In this document: positions 23,870 to 35,920 of the stretch, one piece after another
Numbering within the stretch: position 1 is the first letter of the stretch
Layout: every line of letters starts with the position of its first letter
Assembly (NCBI RefSeq): GCF_002776525.5
Contig: NC_045436.1
Location: 14,357,243-14,421,242 of the forward strand
Source of the DNA: Piliocolobus tephrosceles
Taxonomy: Eukaryota; Chordata; Mammalia; Primates; Cercopithecidae
Direction: 5' to 3'
DNA length: 64,000 bases
The notes under the pieces: model-generated
What the model saw: the letters and a program-made list of their open reading frames with translations, nothing else
Told to the model about the DNA's origin: nothing
The model's database searches: none
Made by a program: the position numbers and the translations under genes

Positions 23870-23990
23870 CATATTTTTCTATATATATTTTTCTACATAT
23901 ATCCATATATATTTTTCTATATATAAATATATATCACCTGTATCTATATCTATCTACCTATCTATATATCATCTATATCTTGTCTTTTCA
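23870..23990. repeat. AT-rich tandem/low-complexity tract
   Basis: Repeats of 'tatatatttttcta' pass into (TATC)n-type units 'atctatatctatctacctat'. Confidence 0.85.
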
Positions 23991-24905
23991 TCCTCTTTCC
24001 AGAGTCTTTTGAAGAGTAAAATATTTTAGATTTAAGTTAAATTTATCATATTTTTCTTTTACAGATTTGGCTTTTGATATTAAATCTGGAACTCTCTGGC
24101 CCTACATTCTGAAGATTTTCTTCTTCTTTCCCCCTAGAAAGCTTATGGTTTCATACTTAAGGGCATGATCCATTGCAAGTTAATTTTCTATAAGTTGTGA
24201 TCCTTATTTTAAGTTTCTTCCTTTTTTTTAATTGTTTATTGCCTATGGATGTCTATTTGCTCTAGTACCATTTTTTTTAAAGCTAATTTTTCTCCACTGA
24301 ATTCCTTTTGCACTTTTGTCAAAAATCACTTTGATATATATGTGTGCCTCTATTTCTGACTTCTCTAGTCTGTTAATCTATGTGTATATCCCTAACTGAT
24401 ATTGAGAAGATGGGTTCTTTTCATTTTATTCTTTTTTTTTTTCTCACCAAATTGCTTTAACTATTCTAGTTCCCTTTTCTTTCCTTATAAATCTTAGAGT
24501 AATGTTTTCTATATCTGCAAAATTAGGATCTTACTAGGATATTTTTGGTAATATGTTAAACTTCTATATCAATTTGAGGTGAATAAATATATTCTCTATG
24601 TTAAATTTTCCAGTCTGCAAACATAGTATATCTGTAAATTTACTTAAATTATCTTTCATTTTTTCTTCAACATTTTATAATTTTTAACATACAAGTCCTG
24701 TGCATGTTTTATTAGATTTATGCCTAAGTATTATGCTATTTTTAGAATCATGGGAAATGATATTGTACTAATTTTGTTGTACATGGGTTCATTGCTAGTA
24801 TAACATGATGGTTTATTTTTGTATGTTCTTCTTGTATCCTGCAACTTTACTGAACTCATTTATTACTTACCAAAGTTTTGTTGTTAATTCCTTGGGATTT
24901 CCTAC

Positions 24906-25777
24906 TGTGGGAGCTGGCCAGCAGCCCGCAATGCAACAGGGCTCTCTCTTTGTTCCCAGGTGGATTGGCAGGTCGAGAAATAATAGACACACACCAGATA
25001 GTGAAAGCTGCGTCCAGGGGGGTCACCGCCTTGTGGTCCCGCGGTGCCAACAATGCACTGTATATGCCAGCATTTATGATTAAGTTTAGTGAGGGTGGGG
25101 GTAGGTGAGTGAGGGATTTAGGGTCATTTGATTATGAGGTGAGACAGTGACATGGGGATGAAGTAATTCTTTAACATAACATCTGTATGCAGAAGTACAG
25201 TATACAGACGTAAGAATTTACAACAGAGTGTGTGCATCAGTAATTTCTAACAGAGACTTAAAACAGGAACACAGTCTTTCCATAACCTATGATTAGCAAG
25301 ATATTAATCAGCAGTAACAGTTGTGGCAAAAGCTGGTTACAAACAATTCATAGAAACAGGACGTGAAGTTGGACAACTGGTTAGACCAGAAATTCTCAGA
25401 AGGGAGTAGGCCTTAACCCTAAAGAGGCCTAGAAGAGCTGTGGCAAGATGAGGGCGTTTATTAGCCCTATCTCATCCATACGTACAGGTGCTCCTCATGC
25501 ATCCATTTATAGGCTCTCCACGAATGTCGCATTACATTCCCAGAGCTATGAACATCTGCTTTTCTGGGACAGGAATCTTGGTGATATGAAACCTCCCTGA
25601 CTGCAAGTCCATTCATAGGCTCTCTGCAGGGGGAAGCACACCACACGCTGTTGGCTCATTCTGGCAGTCCAACCTAGCATTGTCTTTACACAGTCCTGCA
25701 TGCAATTTTGTATTTACAATGATCAGGTGCATTTCGTCTTTTATTCCATAGCAAAAGTTTCAGGGGGTCTCGCTACA
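24906..25777 (-). mobile_element. Solo LTR, ERVK type (MER11/HML-like)
   Basis: Minus-strand unit of 872 bp starting TGTAGCGAGACC and ending CTCCCACA. A TATAAA box (complement of 25504-25509) is followed within about 50 bp by AATAAA (complement of 25456-25461), then a long downstream U5-like part, which fits HML-type betaretroviral LTRs. L1M reads 'gggatttccta' before it and 'atttcctatg' after it, so the site atttccta(c/t) is duplicated. The shared stretch of 8-9 bp is longer than the usual 6 bp, perhaps by chance. The subfamily is a best guess. Confidence 0.65.
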
Positions 25778-25911
25778 ATTTCCTATGTAAATCATCATGT
25801 CATATGCAAATAGAGTTTATTTATTTGTTTCAGATATGTGTGCCTTCCATTTCCTTTTCTAGTCTTAACACACTGGCTCACATTTCCAGAGTAGACATTC
25901 TTGCCCTTTTC

Positions 25912-26288
25912 TCCTTTTTTTTTTCTCTTTTCTTTTCTTTTCTTTCTTTGCTTTTCTTTTTTCTTTTCTGCTCTCTCTGCTCCTTTCTTTTCTTTTTTTC
26001 CTTTTATTATTTTTTTAGACAGAGTATTGCTCTGTTGCCCAGGTTGGGATGTACAGTGGTGTGATCACTGCAACCTCTGCCTCCTGGGTTCAAGGGATTC
26101 TCCTGCCTCAGCCTCCTGAGTAGCTGGGACTACAAGCATGTGCCAGCACACCCTGCCAAGTTTTTTATTTTTAGTACAGAGAGGGTTTCACCATTTTAGC
26201 CAGGCTGGTCTTGAACTCCTCAGGTGATCCACCATCCTTGGTCTCCTAATCTGCTGGGGATTACAGGCATGAGCACTGTGCCCGGCCT
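25912..26288 (-). mobile_element. Alu: Alu element with long pyrimidine tail
   Basis: Reverse-complement Alu ending 'ctgtgcccggcc'. Its tail (25912-26018) has expanded into a 107-bp CTTTT-rich tract. Perfect 12-bp target duplication cttgcccttttc at 25900-25911 and 26289-26300, within L1M. Confidence 0.93.
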
Positions 26289-27984
26289 CTTGCCCTTTTC
26301 TTGATCTTAGGAGAAAAGGGTTGAGGCTTTAATATGAAGTCTAATGTTAACTATAGAGTTCTTAGAGCTGCTCTTTAACTGGTTGAGAAAGTTCCCCTCT
26401 AGCCCTATTTTTCTGGGAATTTTTCTGTTTAAATGCTAAATGAGTTTTGAACTTTGTTAAATACTTTTTCTGCATAAATTGATAAGATCATATGATTTTC
26501 CTTTTTTGTCTGTTAATATGGTGGGTTCCATTGATGGATTATCAAATTCTGAACCAGACTTTTATACCTAAAATTAACCTAATTTTGTCATGTGTATATT
26601 TCTTTTTATATATTGCTGAATTATATTTGCATATATTTTGTTAAGGATTTTGCATCTATATTCATAAGGACATGCATCTGCAGTTTTCTGTTTTGTGTGG
26701 TCTTTGTCTGCTTTTTTGTATCAGGGTAATAGTAGCATCAAATAATAAATTGGGAATGGTTTTCTGTATCCTCATCTATTTTTCTGGAACAAATTGTGCA
26801 GAATTGATTTTTTATTTTGGAGCATTGGCTAGAATTCTACAATGAAACTATCTGGAAATAGTAATTACTTTTTTCTTTAAGAGTTTTTAACTTTTGACTT
26901 CAGTTTCCTTAATAGTTACAGAAGCTATAGAATGATTTAAATTATCAATATTCTTACTGGATGAGTTGTGGTATATTTTCTCTATTTTGTATTATTGATG
27001 AATAACTCTGTTTCATCTAAGTTGTCAAATTTAAATGTGTGACATTGTTCTTGGTATTCAATTAATATCTTTTTCATGTCAGTGGAGTTTATGGTGATAT
27101 TTTTGTCTCATTCCTGATAGTAGTGTTTTGCGTTTTCTTTTTCTTAGACTTGTTGGAGATTTGCCTACTTTATTCATATTTTCTAAGAACCAGCTGTTTT
27201 TGAATTATCTTTACTGGTTTTCTGTTTTCAGTTTTATTGACTTCTGATCTTATTTGTATTATTTCATTCATTTTGCTTACTTTTAGCTTATCTCACTATT
27301 CTCAGTTCTTAAAATGGGAGCTTAGATTATTGATTTGAGGCTTTTCCTGTAAAATACATGCATTTAATGCTTGTTTTCCCTCTCATCAATGCTTTATCTA
27401 TGTCCAACAAATTTTGATGTGTTATAATTTCAATTTAGTTCAGCTCAGTGTATTTTTAAAATTTCCTTTGAGACTTTTTATTTGAGCCATCTATTATCTA
27501 GAAGTGTGTTGTTTAGTTTCCAAGCTTTTGGAGATTATTCTATTATCTGTTTATTATTGCTTTTAGTTTGATTTCATTGTAATCAGAAGATACAACCTGT
27601 ATGATTTTAATTCTTTACATTGGTAGAGGTTTGTTTTATGTCCCAGTATATGGTGTAATTTGGTATATGCTCTGTGGGTGCTTGAAAATAATGTGTCTTC
27701 TGCTGTTGTTCAGTGAAGTGCTCTAGAAATATTCATTAGATTCTGTCAGTTAATGTTGTTATTGAGCTTTTTATCCTTTCTGATTTTCTGTCTATTTGTT
27801 CTATTAATTGTTGAGATAAGGATGTTGATATCTCCTAACATAAATGTAAATGTTTCCTTTTATTATTTTAGTTTTATAGTGTTGCTTTATAGCACCTGTG
27901 TTACTTGGTGCATACCTGCTTTGTACCTGTCTTACTTGGTGCATACTCGTTTAGAATTGTTATGTCTTTTTTGTTGGATTGATT

Positions 27985-28278
27985 TTTTTTTCTTTTGAGA
28001 TAGAGTCTCACTCTGTCACCCAGGCTGGAGTGTAGTGGCACTATCTCAGCTCACTGCAACCTCTGCCTGCCAGGTTCAAGTGATTCTTCTGCTTCAGCCT
28101 CCTGAGTAGCTGGGACTACAGGCATGTACCACCATGCCCGGCTACTTTTTGTATTTCTAGTACAGACAGAGTTTCACCATGTTGGCCAGGCTGGTCTCAA
28201 ACTCCTGACCTCAGATTATCCGCCTGCCTCAGCCTCCCAAAATGCTGGGTTTACAAGCATGAGCCACTGCACCTGGCC
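27985..28278 (-). mobile_element. Alu: Alu element
   Basis: Full-length reverse-complement Alu inside L1M ORF2, from poly(T) to 'ccactgcacctggcc'. Short flanking similarity (tgatt on both sides). Confidence 0.93.
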
Positions 28279-28630
28279 TGATTCTTTTATCATTGTAAAA
28301 TATTTTCTTTGCTTTGTTGTTAACATAGCCATTCCTCCTTTCAATTAATATCTGCATAATATATCTTTTTCCATCCCTTTACTTTCAAACTACTTTATAT
28401 TGAAATGAGTTTACTGTAGACAACATATAGTTGGTTATGTTTAATCATTTGTTATGCCAATAGCTGTATTTTAAGACATTTGCATTTAATGTAATTGTTT
28501 ACATGGCAGTTTTGCTTTTCATTTTCTTCGTTGTCTCTCGGTTTTTATCTGTCTGGTTACTTTCTCCTGCTCTACTTTGAGTTGATTAAATATTTTATTT
28601 AGAATTTTATTTTGATTCAGGTATAGCACT

Positions 28631-28933
28631 TTTTTTTTGTTGTTGTTTGTTTGTTTTGTGATGGAGTCTTGCTCTGTCTCCAGGCTAGAGTGCAGTGGTG
28701 TGATCTCGGCTCACTGCAGCCTCTGCCTCCCGGGTTCAAGAGATTCTCCTGCCTCGGCCTCCTGAATAGCTGGAACTACAGGTGTGCTCTACCATGCCCA
28801 GCTAATTTTTGTATTTTTAGTAGAGTCAGGGTTTCACCAGGTTGGCCAGGATGGTCTCAATCTTTTGACCTCGTGACCTGCCTGCCTCACCCTTCCAAAG
28901 TGCTGGGATAGGTGTGAGTCACCGCACCTGGCC
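28631..28933 (-). mobile_element. Alu: Alu element
   Basis: Full-length reverse-complement Alu with a TTG-repeat tail at the left and 'caccgcacctggcc' at the right. Flanks share 'gtatag' (28621 and 28938). Confidence 0.92.
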
Positions 28934-28959
28934 ATATGTATAGGATTTTTGAGTGTATC

Positions 28960-29684
28960 TGTAACTGCCCAGTGGGATCACCTTGCCTGCTGCCTAGACG
29001 GAGGTGATTTATCAAGACAGGGGAATTGCAATGAAGAAGAAATAATTCATGAAGAGCTGGCTGTATGAGAGATAGGAATTTTTTATGATTCAAATCACTC
29101 TCCCTGAGCATTCAGGGATCAGAGTTTTTAAAGATAATTTGGAGGGTAAAGGCTTGAGAAGTGGGGAGTGCTGATTGGTCAGGTTGGAGATGGAATCATA
29201 GTGGTTCCAAATGAGGTTTTCTTGCTGTCTTCTGTTCCTGAGTGGGATGGCAGAACTGGTTGGGCCAGATTACTAGTCTGGGTGGTGTCAGCTGATCCAT
29301 CCAGTGCAGGGTCTGCAAAATATCTCAAGCAGTGATCTTAGGTTTTACAACAGTGATATTATCCCCAGGAGTGATTTGAGAAGGTTCACAGTCTAAGAGC
29401 AAGAGGCTGCATGACCCCTAAACTATAATTTCTAATCTTGGAGCTAATTTGTTAGTCCTGCAAAGGCAACCTGGTCCCCAGGCAAGAAGGCGGTCTTTTT
29501 GGGAAAGGGCTGCTATCAATTTTGTTTCAGAGTTCAACTATGAACTGAATTCCTTCCCAAAGTTCAGCCTATGCCCAGGAATGAACAAGGGCAGCTTAAA
29601 CGTTACAAGCAAGATGGAGTCAATTAAGTCTTATTTCTTTTACTGTCATAATTTTCTCCTTATAATTTTGCAAAGGTGGTTTCA
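28960..29684 (-). mobile_element. Solo LTR, ERV1 type, family not assigned
   Basis: A 725-bp unit with TG...CA ends on the minus strand (TGAAACC at 29684, GTTACA at 28960) and a perfect 4-bp target duplication tatc at 28956-28959 and 29685-29688. On the minus strand a CCAAT box (complement of 29174-29178) precedes a TTTAAAAA TATA-like element (complement of 29125-29132) by about 45 bp. Removing the LTR restores continuous L1M sequence. No internal viral sequence remains. Confidence 0.75.
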
Positions 29685-30470
29685 TATCTCTTTGTGTAAC
29701 ACTTTTTAGGGTTGTTCTAAATATCAGATTACATCCATAGCATATCATAGTCTACTGGTGTTACCATTTTACCATTTAAATTGATACATAGAAATCTTAC
29801 CTCCTTTTATGTCACTCTATCTCCTTATACTTATAAATAATTGCCTTAATATTATCTCTATTTACATTTAGAACTGTATTAGACAACTTTTGCTTTAACC
29901 ATCAAACATAATTTAGAAAACTCAAGAAAAGAAAAATATGTATTGAAATTAAATATATTTTATATACCCATATTTTTGCTTACGATGTTCTTTCTTCCTT
30001 TCTGGTGTTCTAAGTTTTCTTCTTTAATTATTCTCTTTCTGTTCAAGTAACTTCTTAGCCATTCTTTTAAGGCAATTCTGCTGGCAAAAAAATTCTTTTC
30101 ATTTTTCTCATCAAAATAGGGAAAGGTTTTGATTTTTATCTAATTCTTGAATAATATTTTCCTGGAGATAGAATTCTGGGTTGACAGTTCTTTTATTTAA
30201 ACATTTGAAAAACATTCTGGCATTTCCTTCTGGCACACATTGTTTCCGTGGAGAAATCTATTGTCATTTGACATGTTTTTCACTGGCTAGTAAGATATTG
30301 TTTCTCTCTCATTGTTTTCTTTGCCTTTAGTTTTTAGAAGTTTTACTACAATGTGTCCAAGTGTAGATTTCTTTGGGTTTATTCATTTAAGGATTCACTG
30401 AGCTTTTTTGAATCAGTAGGTTCATGCCTTTTGCAGACTTTGGGAAATTTCCTACCATTAATTTAGGTTA

Positions 30471-30909
30471 CTTTTTTTTTTTTTTTTTTTTTTTGATACA
30501 GAGTCTCACTCTATTGGCCAGGCTGGAGTGCAGTGGCATGATCTCAGCTAACTGCAAACTTCACCTCCCAGGTTCAAGTAATTCTTATGTCTCAGCCTCC
30601 CGATTATCGATGATTACAGACTTGCACCATCACAGCCAGATAATTTTTGTATGTTTAGTAGAGACAGGGCTTCAGCATTTTGGCCAGGCTGGTCCCAAAC
30701 TCCCTACCTCAGATATGGGGAGGTTCACAATCTTGGAGCAAGAGGCTGCATGACCCCTAAACTGTAATTTCTACTCTTGGAGCAAATTTGTTAGTCCTGC
30801 AAAGGCAGACTGGTCCCCAGGAAAGAAAGTAGTCTTTTTGGGAAAGGGCTGCTATCAATTTGATCAGCCTATCTCAGTCTCCCAAAGTGCTGGGATTATG
30901 GGCATAAGC
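30471..30909 (-). mobile_element. Alu: Alu element split by an LTR-derived insert
   Basis: Reverse-complement Alu with a 24-bp poly(T) tail. It reads normally to 'ctccctacctcagat', is interrupted at 30717-30861, then resumes 'gatcagcctatctcagtctc' through 'gggattatgggcataagc'. The last few bases of the Alu 5' end are missing. Confidence 0.9.
30717..30861 (-). repeat. 145-bp copy of the 28960-29684 LTR, inside an Alu
   Basis: Aligns without gaps to 29378-29522 at a constant offset of 1,339 bp. I count about a dozen mismatches over roughly 142 aligned bases. It keeps the parent LTR orientation and has neither LTR terminus. There is no poly(A) tail and no target duplication that I can see, so it is not a normal insertion. 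Confidence 0.88.
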
Positions 30910-32225
30910 ATTTTTAACCCCACTATATTTCTCCTTTCCTGCAGGACTCATAACATCAGTGTTATATCGTTTGTATAGTCTCATAGATCTCTGAGGCCAT
31001 GGTTGCACTGTCTGTCTCTCTCTCTCTTCATTTCCATTTATTCTATGTTGTTTAGGTTAGGAAATTTATATTGTTTCATTTATCAAGTTCAGTGATTTCT
31101 TCTGTCTCATCTTTTCTGTTGTTGAGCCAATAATGAAAGCGTTTTCATTTTTCCTTTCAGCTATACGTTTTCCAGTTTTATAAATTTCATTTTGTTCGTT
31201 TTTGATTTTTCTATTTTTTTCTTTATGGTTTCAGGCATAATAGTAATTGTTACATTATTTTAGTAATGGCTGCTTTAAAATTTTTGTCAGATATTTTAAC
31301 ACTCTGACACCTCAGGGTTGGCATCTTTCAATTATGTTTTTTCATTCAGTTTGAGTTCTTCTTGGTTCTTGGTATGACAAGTAACTTGCAATTTAAATGT
31401 GGACATTTTGTATATTATGTTTTGAGTCTCTGGATTTTACTTAAATCTTTTTGAGCATGTACTCTCCGATGTCATTCTGGTTGGGGAAGAGTAGTATGCT
31501 GCCTTTTTATTACCAGATGTGGGCAGAAGTGTAGGCCCCCCATTTGGCCACTACTGACAATTGAGGTGGGTTCAAACACTCATTGACAACTGCTTGAAGA
31601 TAGGAGTTCTGGCTTTCTGCTAGGCCTCCACTGTTACCTCCCTGGCTGGAACGCATAGAATGTCTTTTTGCTACACCCTCTCTCCACCATGGGAACTATC
31701 CACTAGATAGTAGTGGAGGTCCTGACTCTTCACTATACCTCCCGTGGTACCACCCCAGAAAGAAAAGGGAGGGGCATCTTTGTACTGCTGGGTTGAAATC
31801 TGGGCTCTTTGCATGGTCTTCACTAACACTGAGGTTGAAAGAGGGTCTCATTACCCTCCCAGGAGGGATGAAAATATCAGCTTTTCACTTGGCCTTATCT
31901 GATAACACCTTGATAGTGGCAGGGATGGGAGAGGGGAGTTGGGACTCTTTGTTACAACCTGGCTGTGGTGAAAGCCTAGACTACCAACTGGGGTTCAGCT
32001 GGCCATAATGTTTTCTGTGTTTTTTGGCTGTAGTAGAGCAATCATTGTTTAAAAGTTTTCTGGCTTGCTAGACTCACCCTCCCTAGTCAGTCTGTCTTTT
32101 TTTTTTTTTTTTTTCACCTTTCAGAATCTTCTTGTGGTTGTGCTATGTACAGTGTTCAGGGTTTTTAATTGTACTTAGCAAGAAAAATTGGGACAAGTAT
32201 TTTGACTACATCTTCCCAGATGGGA

Positions 32226-34037
32226 AAGGTCTAGTAGTTTTAAGTACATAGAATGTAGCTGCTTAAAGATGTCTAGTTTTCTGTGATGAAGATCTTATCC
32301 TTGTCACCAAAGGTTACAGGGAAGAGCCAATAAACAAGCATGGGAGTTTAACAACATCAACAGTGTTGTTTGAGGATACACAATTCTTTGTTCACAGTAA
32401 GCCAAATCAATGCACCCTAGTCTTAGTTGTACTCCAAAATTAAGAACCTGAATTTTTTGAAATCTAAAGTATAAATATAATATTTTTTCTGTATTATTTT
32501 TGCATTCTATTATTCATTTAACCAAGGAAGTCTATAAGGTAACATTGAATTCTGTGTGGTTGAATGTATATAAACTGTAGATTGAAAACACAGTTCTATT
32601 ACTATTCTTATGTCTTACAAGTGATGTTTAAGCATAATACCCTGGGACTCACTGAAGGAAATAAACTATGGTTGTATTATGCTTGTTTAAAATGTAGACT
32701 AAACGTGAACAGCAAAGTCATAGTAAATAGGATGGGCACCTAGCCCCAAGACAGGGATCTGCAAGAGACTAATGAAGGAACTTGATGAAACCAGGAAATG
32801 TGGGATGAAAAACTTCCGTATTCAGATGATGACATTTATTTTTTGACTTCTTGTTGAGCTTGTTGTTCCTGACATCGCTCCACATGATACAGAGACTATT
32901 GGAATCAAATTACACTTTTTGGTACGTACGCATTTGAACTATTCAAAGTCACATTTAAAATGACAATTGATTCGGCTAACATTGATTAAAAGGGCAAGAT
33001 TAATCTATCAACAACTAATGCTCAAAACTGAAGGCCAGAAATTCATGCTGACCGAGCAATAAATGTCTCATAAATTGTCTAACACTCCCACAACAGTGTC
33101 CCCACTTGCTTTTCTGGATGATGTACCTGAAGCATACTCCATGCCTCATAAAATGTTGTGCAAGATCCTCGAAGTGTTAAAAAATGGAGGAAAGCAAACT
33201 ATGGCTTAAAATCTGAACAGCAGTTTCTGGACAGTGTATACAGAAACTCAGAGCAGGGCGTTTTGGTGCCTCACAAAGCAGGACGCTATGGAAAATGGAC
33301 AGGTGTCACTGCTTGGCATTTGCTGGCGCAAGTATTAACTTTCTACAATATTTCTAGTAAAAAGGTGTCTAGATAAAATGTAAAGAAAAGGGTAAAAATC
33401 TGATATGTTTTAGTTCCATTTTCTTTTTTAATAATTTTACCTTGAATGTACTTTGAGAGAATGGTGTTTCTTTGCTTTTCCAAATTTATTCAAGACCTTC
33501 AATTTATATTTAAACCATAAGGTTAAAAAGAAAAAGTAAAATAAAAAGGTGTGGTTAATTTCTTTCTTCGCCCTTGCCGTACCCTCCCACTTCCTTGCAT
33601 TTAGTTTATTTTTTACTTATTCATTTTCCCAGCCCCAAGCCTTGGAATCCCTCCCTCCTACCTGGAAAAGAAAAGAGAAGAAAGGGCTTTGGTAATTCTG
33701 TTGGCTTTTTTTCTTTCCCTGTGGGAGACTTGATTGAAAGTACTCTTGACTTCAGTTTGTAAAACTGTTAAAAGAAAGGAAAAGAAAATAAAGGAAGAAC
33801 AATCCTCTCCTCTTGTAACACACAAACAAAAGAGAAAAAAAAATCAGTGGTGAGAAGGGTGCCCAACTCTTGTATAAAAATCCTGCTTATGTTATCACAT
33901 GGTGAGCTTGGTCTGTGAGTGATGGAATTCCACCGTGGCCCCAGCTTCCCTGCAGCTTCCCTTCAGTGATCCTGCGCTGGAGGGAAGGTGTGTTAGCCAG
34001 AGGACTGTGTTCACTTGTGTTCTGAGTTTCTTGTTGG
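32226..34037. other. Unique sequence
   Basis: No repeat recognised. A 72-codon plus-strand frame at 33158-33376 is isolated, lacks recognisable splice context and matches no family I know; I do not call it a gene. Confidence 0.5.
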
Positions 34038-34053
34038 CAGACAAGAATCTTTA

Positions 34054-34342
34054 TTTTTATTTTTTATTTTTTGAGATGGAGTCTCACTCTGTCGCCAGGC
34101 TGGAGTACAGTGCCGCGATCTTGGCTCACTGCAGCCTCCGCCTCCCGGGTTTAAGCGGTTCTCCTTGAACCCAAGTAGCTGGAACTGTAGGCACACGCCA
34201 ACACCCCTGGATAATTTTTGTATTTTTAATAGAGATGGGGTTTCACCATGCTGGCCAGGATGGGCTCGATTCTTTGACCTTGTGATCCGCTTGCCTCAGC
34301 CTCCCAAAGTGCTGGGATTCAGGCGTGCGCCACGTCTCCTGA
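34054..34342 (-). mobile_element. Alu: Alu element
   Basis: Reverse-complement Alu with a TTTTTA-repeat tail. Perfect 16-bp target duplication cagacaagaatcttta at 34038-34053 and 34343-34358. A short deletion removes part of the middle near 34165. Confidence 0.95.
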
Positions 34343-34617
34343 CAGACAAGAATCTTTAGATTAAAACTTGGCACTTTTTCCTAGAGCCATTTTTGATGAC
34401 CTGCTAAGTCATTAGAGAGCAGGCTAACACAGAACATCTACTTGCAAGTGTCAAAGCTTATCTGTTCTCACCCTCCATCTGAACGTAGGAGCGCTCCTGG
34501 CGTCTGTTCCCACTGCTCAGCGCACCAGCCCCCATGTAACCCCCAGACAGGAAATGGTGGGAAGTGTTTTAACTGCCTTTTATTGTAGAAATTTTAAAAA
34601 AATTGTTTAGAATGGCA

Positions 34618-34937
34618 GGCCGGGCGCGGTGGCTCAAGCCTGTAATCCCAGCACTTTGGGAGGCCGAGACGGGCAGATGACGAGGTCAGGAGATCCAGAC
34701 CATCCTGGCTAACATGGTGAAATCCCGTCTCTACTAAAAAATACACAAAACTAGAAGGCGAGGTGGCAGGCGCCTGTAGTCTCAGGTACTCGGGAGGCTG
34801 AGGCAGGAGAATGGCGTGAACCCGGAAGGCAGAGCTTGTAGTGAGCTGAGATCCGGCCACTGCACTCCAGCCTGGGCGACAGAGTGAGACTCTGTCTCAA
34901 AAAAAAAAATAAAAATAAAAAATAAAAAAATAAAAAA
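34618..34937 (+). mobile_element. AluY: AluY element
   Basis: Sense Alu beginning ggccgggcgcggtggctca with many CpGs intact and Y-type 'gaatggcgtgaaccc'. The tail is a patterned (A)nT tract. Perfect 14-bp target duplication aattgtttagaatg at 34601-34614 and 34938-34951. Confidence 0.95.
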
Positions 34938-34951
34938 AATTGTTTAGAATG

Positions 34952-35920
34952 TACAATCAGGTGTACTCTCAAGAATGTGTTAATGTATTTTCTAAGCAGG
35001 AAGGACAATCCCTGCAATGATAACTTTGTAATGGGCAAAATTTAGCTAGGCTGAGCTACAGTTCCAAACTACCCAATTAAACAGGAGTCTAGGTGCTGCT
35101 GTTAAGAGATTTTGCAGATTTCAGGGAAGTCCCTAAATTAATCTAAAGGGAGATCATCCTGGGTTTGTCTGCTCCAAGCAAGTGAGCCTTCTCAGGAAGC
35201 TTCAGGCCTTTCCAGATCTCATGCTCCTTGGGCTTCAGCCCGCGGTGTTCCTCCCTTTCTGACTGCCTTTGAGCTTAAAGCCTCAGCTGGGTTGTATAGG
35301 GTTCCAGCCTACTTTTGATCTTTCCTTCCTGAGTCCCAGACTGACTGATTTTGGACACAAAAATCAATCGTGTAAAAAAATTACTTGCAGTCATCCTTTA
35401 ATATATACTCTCTCTTGGGTCTGCTTCTTTAGTTGAACTCTGACTGAATTATAAAGAAGCATTTGTCATTTATAGGCTATAAGTAAACTGAAATCATGCA
35501 TATGAGCACTGTGGTATCACTGACTGTTTTTTTGGCCTCTGAGAGCTTCCTTTCTTGACCATCTGAAGAACTAGATACTGTCAAGAAAGTAGTTGAAAAT
35601 AACTCTTGTATATTTTGATTTTAGTTCGCCCATAACAAGATTGTTTTTTCTGGGTCTCATTGATTTATAAAACATTTTGCATCTTTGCATCTTTTGCATA
35701 CAAATGTGAGAATTAATGGAGGCATGACACGGCATACACATTGTGGTATTGTCCTGGCACACCATCTCAATAATGAAAATCAACTTCAGCTTCCTTAGTT
35801 TTAGAAGCAGGAGAAACAGGTTTCTGGAGACTCCTAAAAGCATTTCTAGATCCATCTCTTCATTAGCAGAAAATTAACAGTTGACTTTCTTTCCCTCACA
35901 CTCAAATAAATGTGTCACAC
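34952..35920. other. Mostly unique sequence
   Basis: The part at about 35090-35230 ('agggagatcatcctgggttt') faintly resembles an old MaLR-type LTR, but not strongly enough to call. No exon recognised. Confidence 0.4.

Larger units (their letters stand above)
15005..32225 (-). mobile_element. L1M: Ancient near-full-length L1M, interrupted by later insertions
   Basis: Antisense L1 segments run in consistent order. The 3' UTR and ORF2 3' end lie at 15005-16244, ORF2 continues at about 23010-23231, 23990-24896, 25778-25911 and 26289-27984, and the upstream part is at 28279-28630, 29685-30470 and 30910-32225 (ORF1 and a G/C-richer 5' region with 'ctccccttggc'-like repeats decayed). The pieces sum to about 6.8 kb, the size of a complete L1. 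Each break coincides with a younger element, and L1M resumes on the other side where it left off. All reading frames are lost. Subfamily within L1M was not determined. Confidence 0.8.

Noticed and set aside
33158..33376. 72-codon frame in unique sequence, considered as an exon or small protein
   Set aside because: No splice sites, promoter context or family resemblance that I can defend. Cross-species conservation would be the decisive test.
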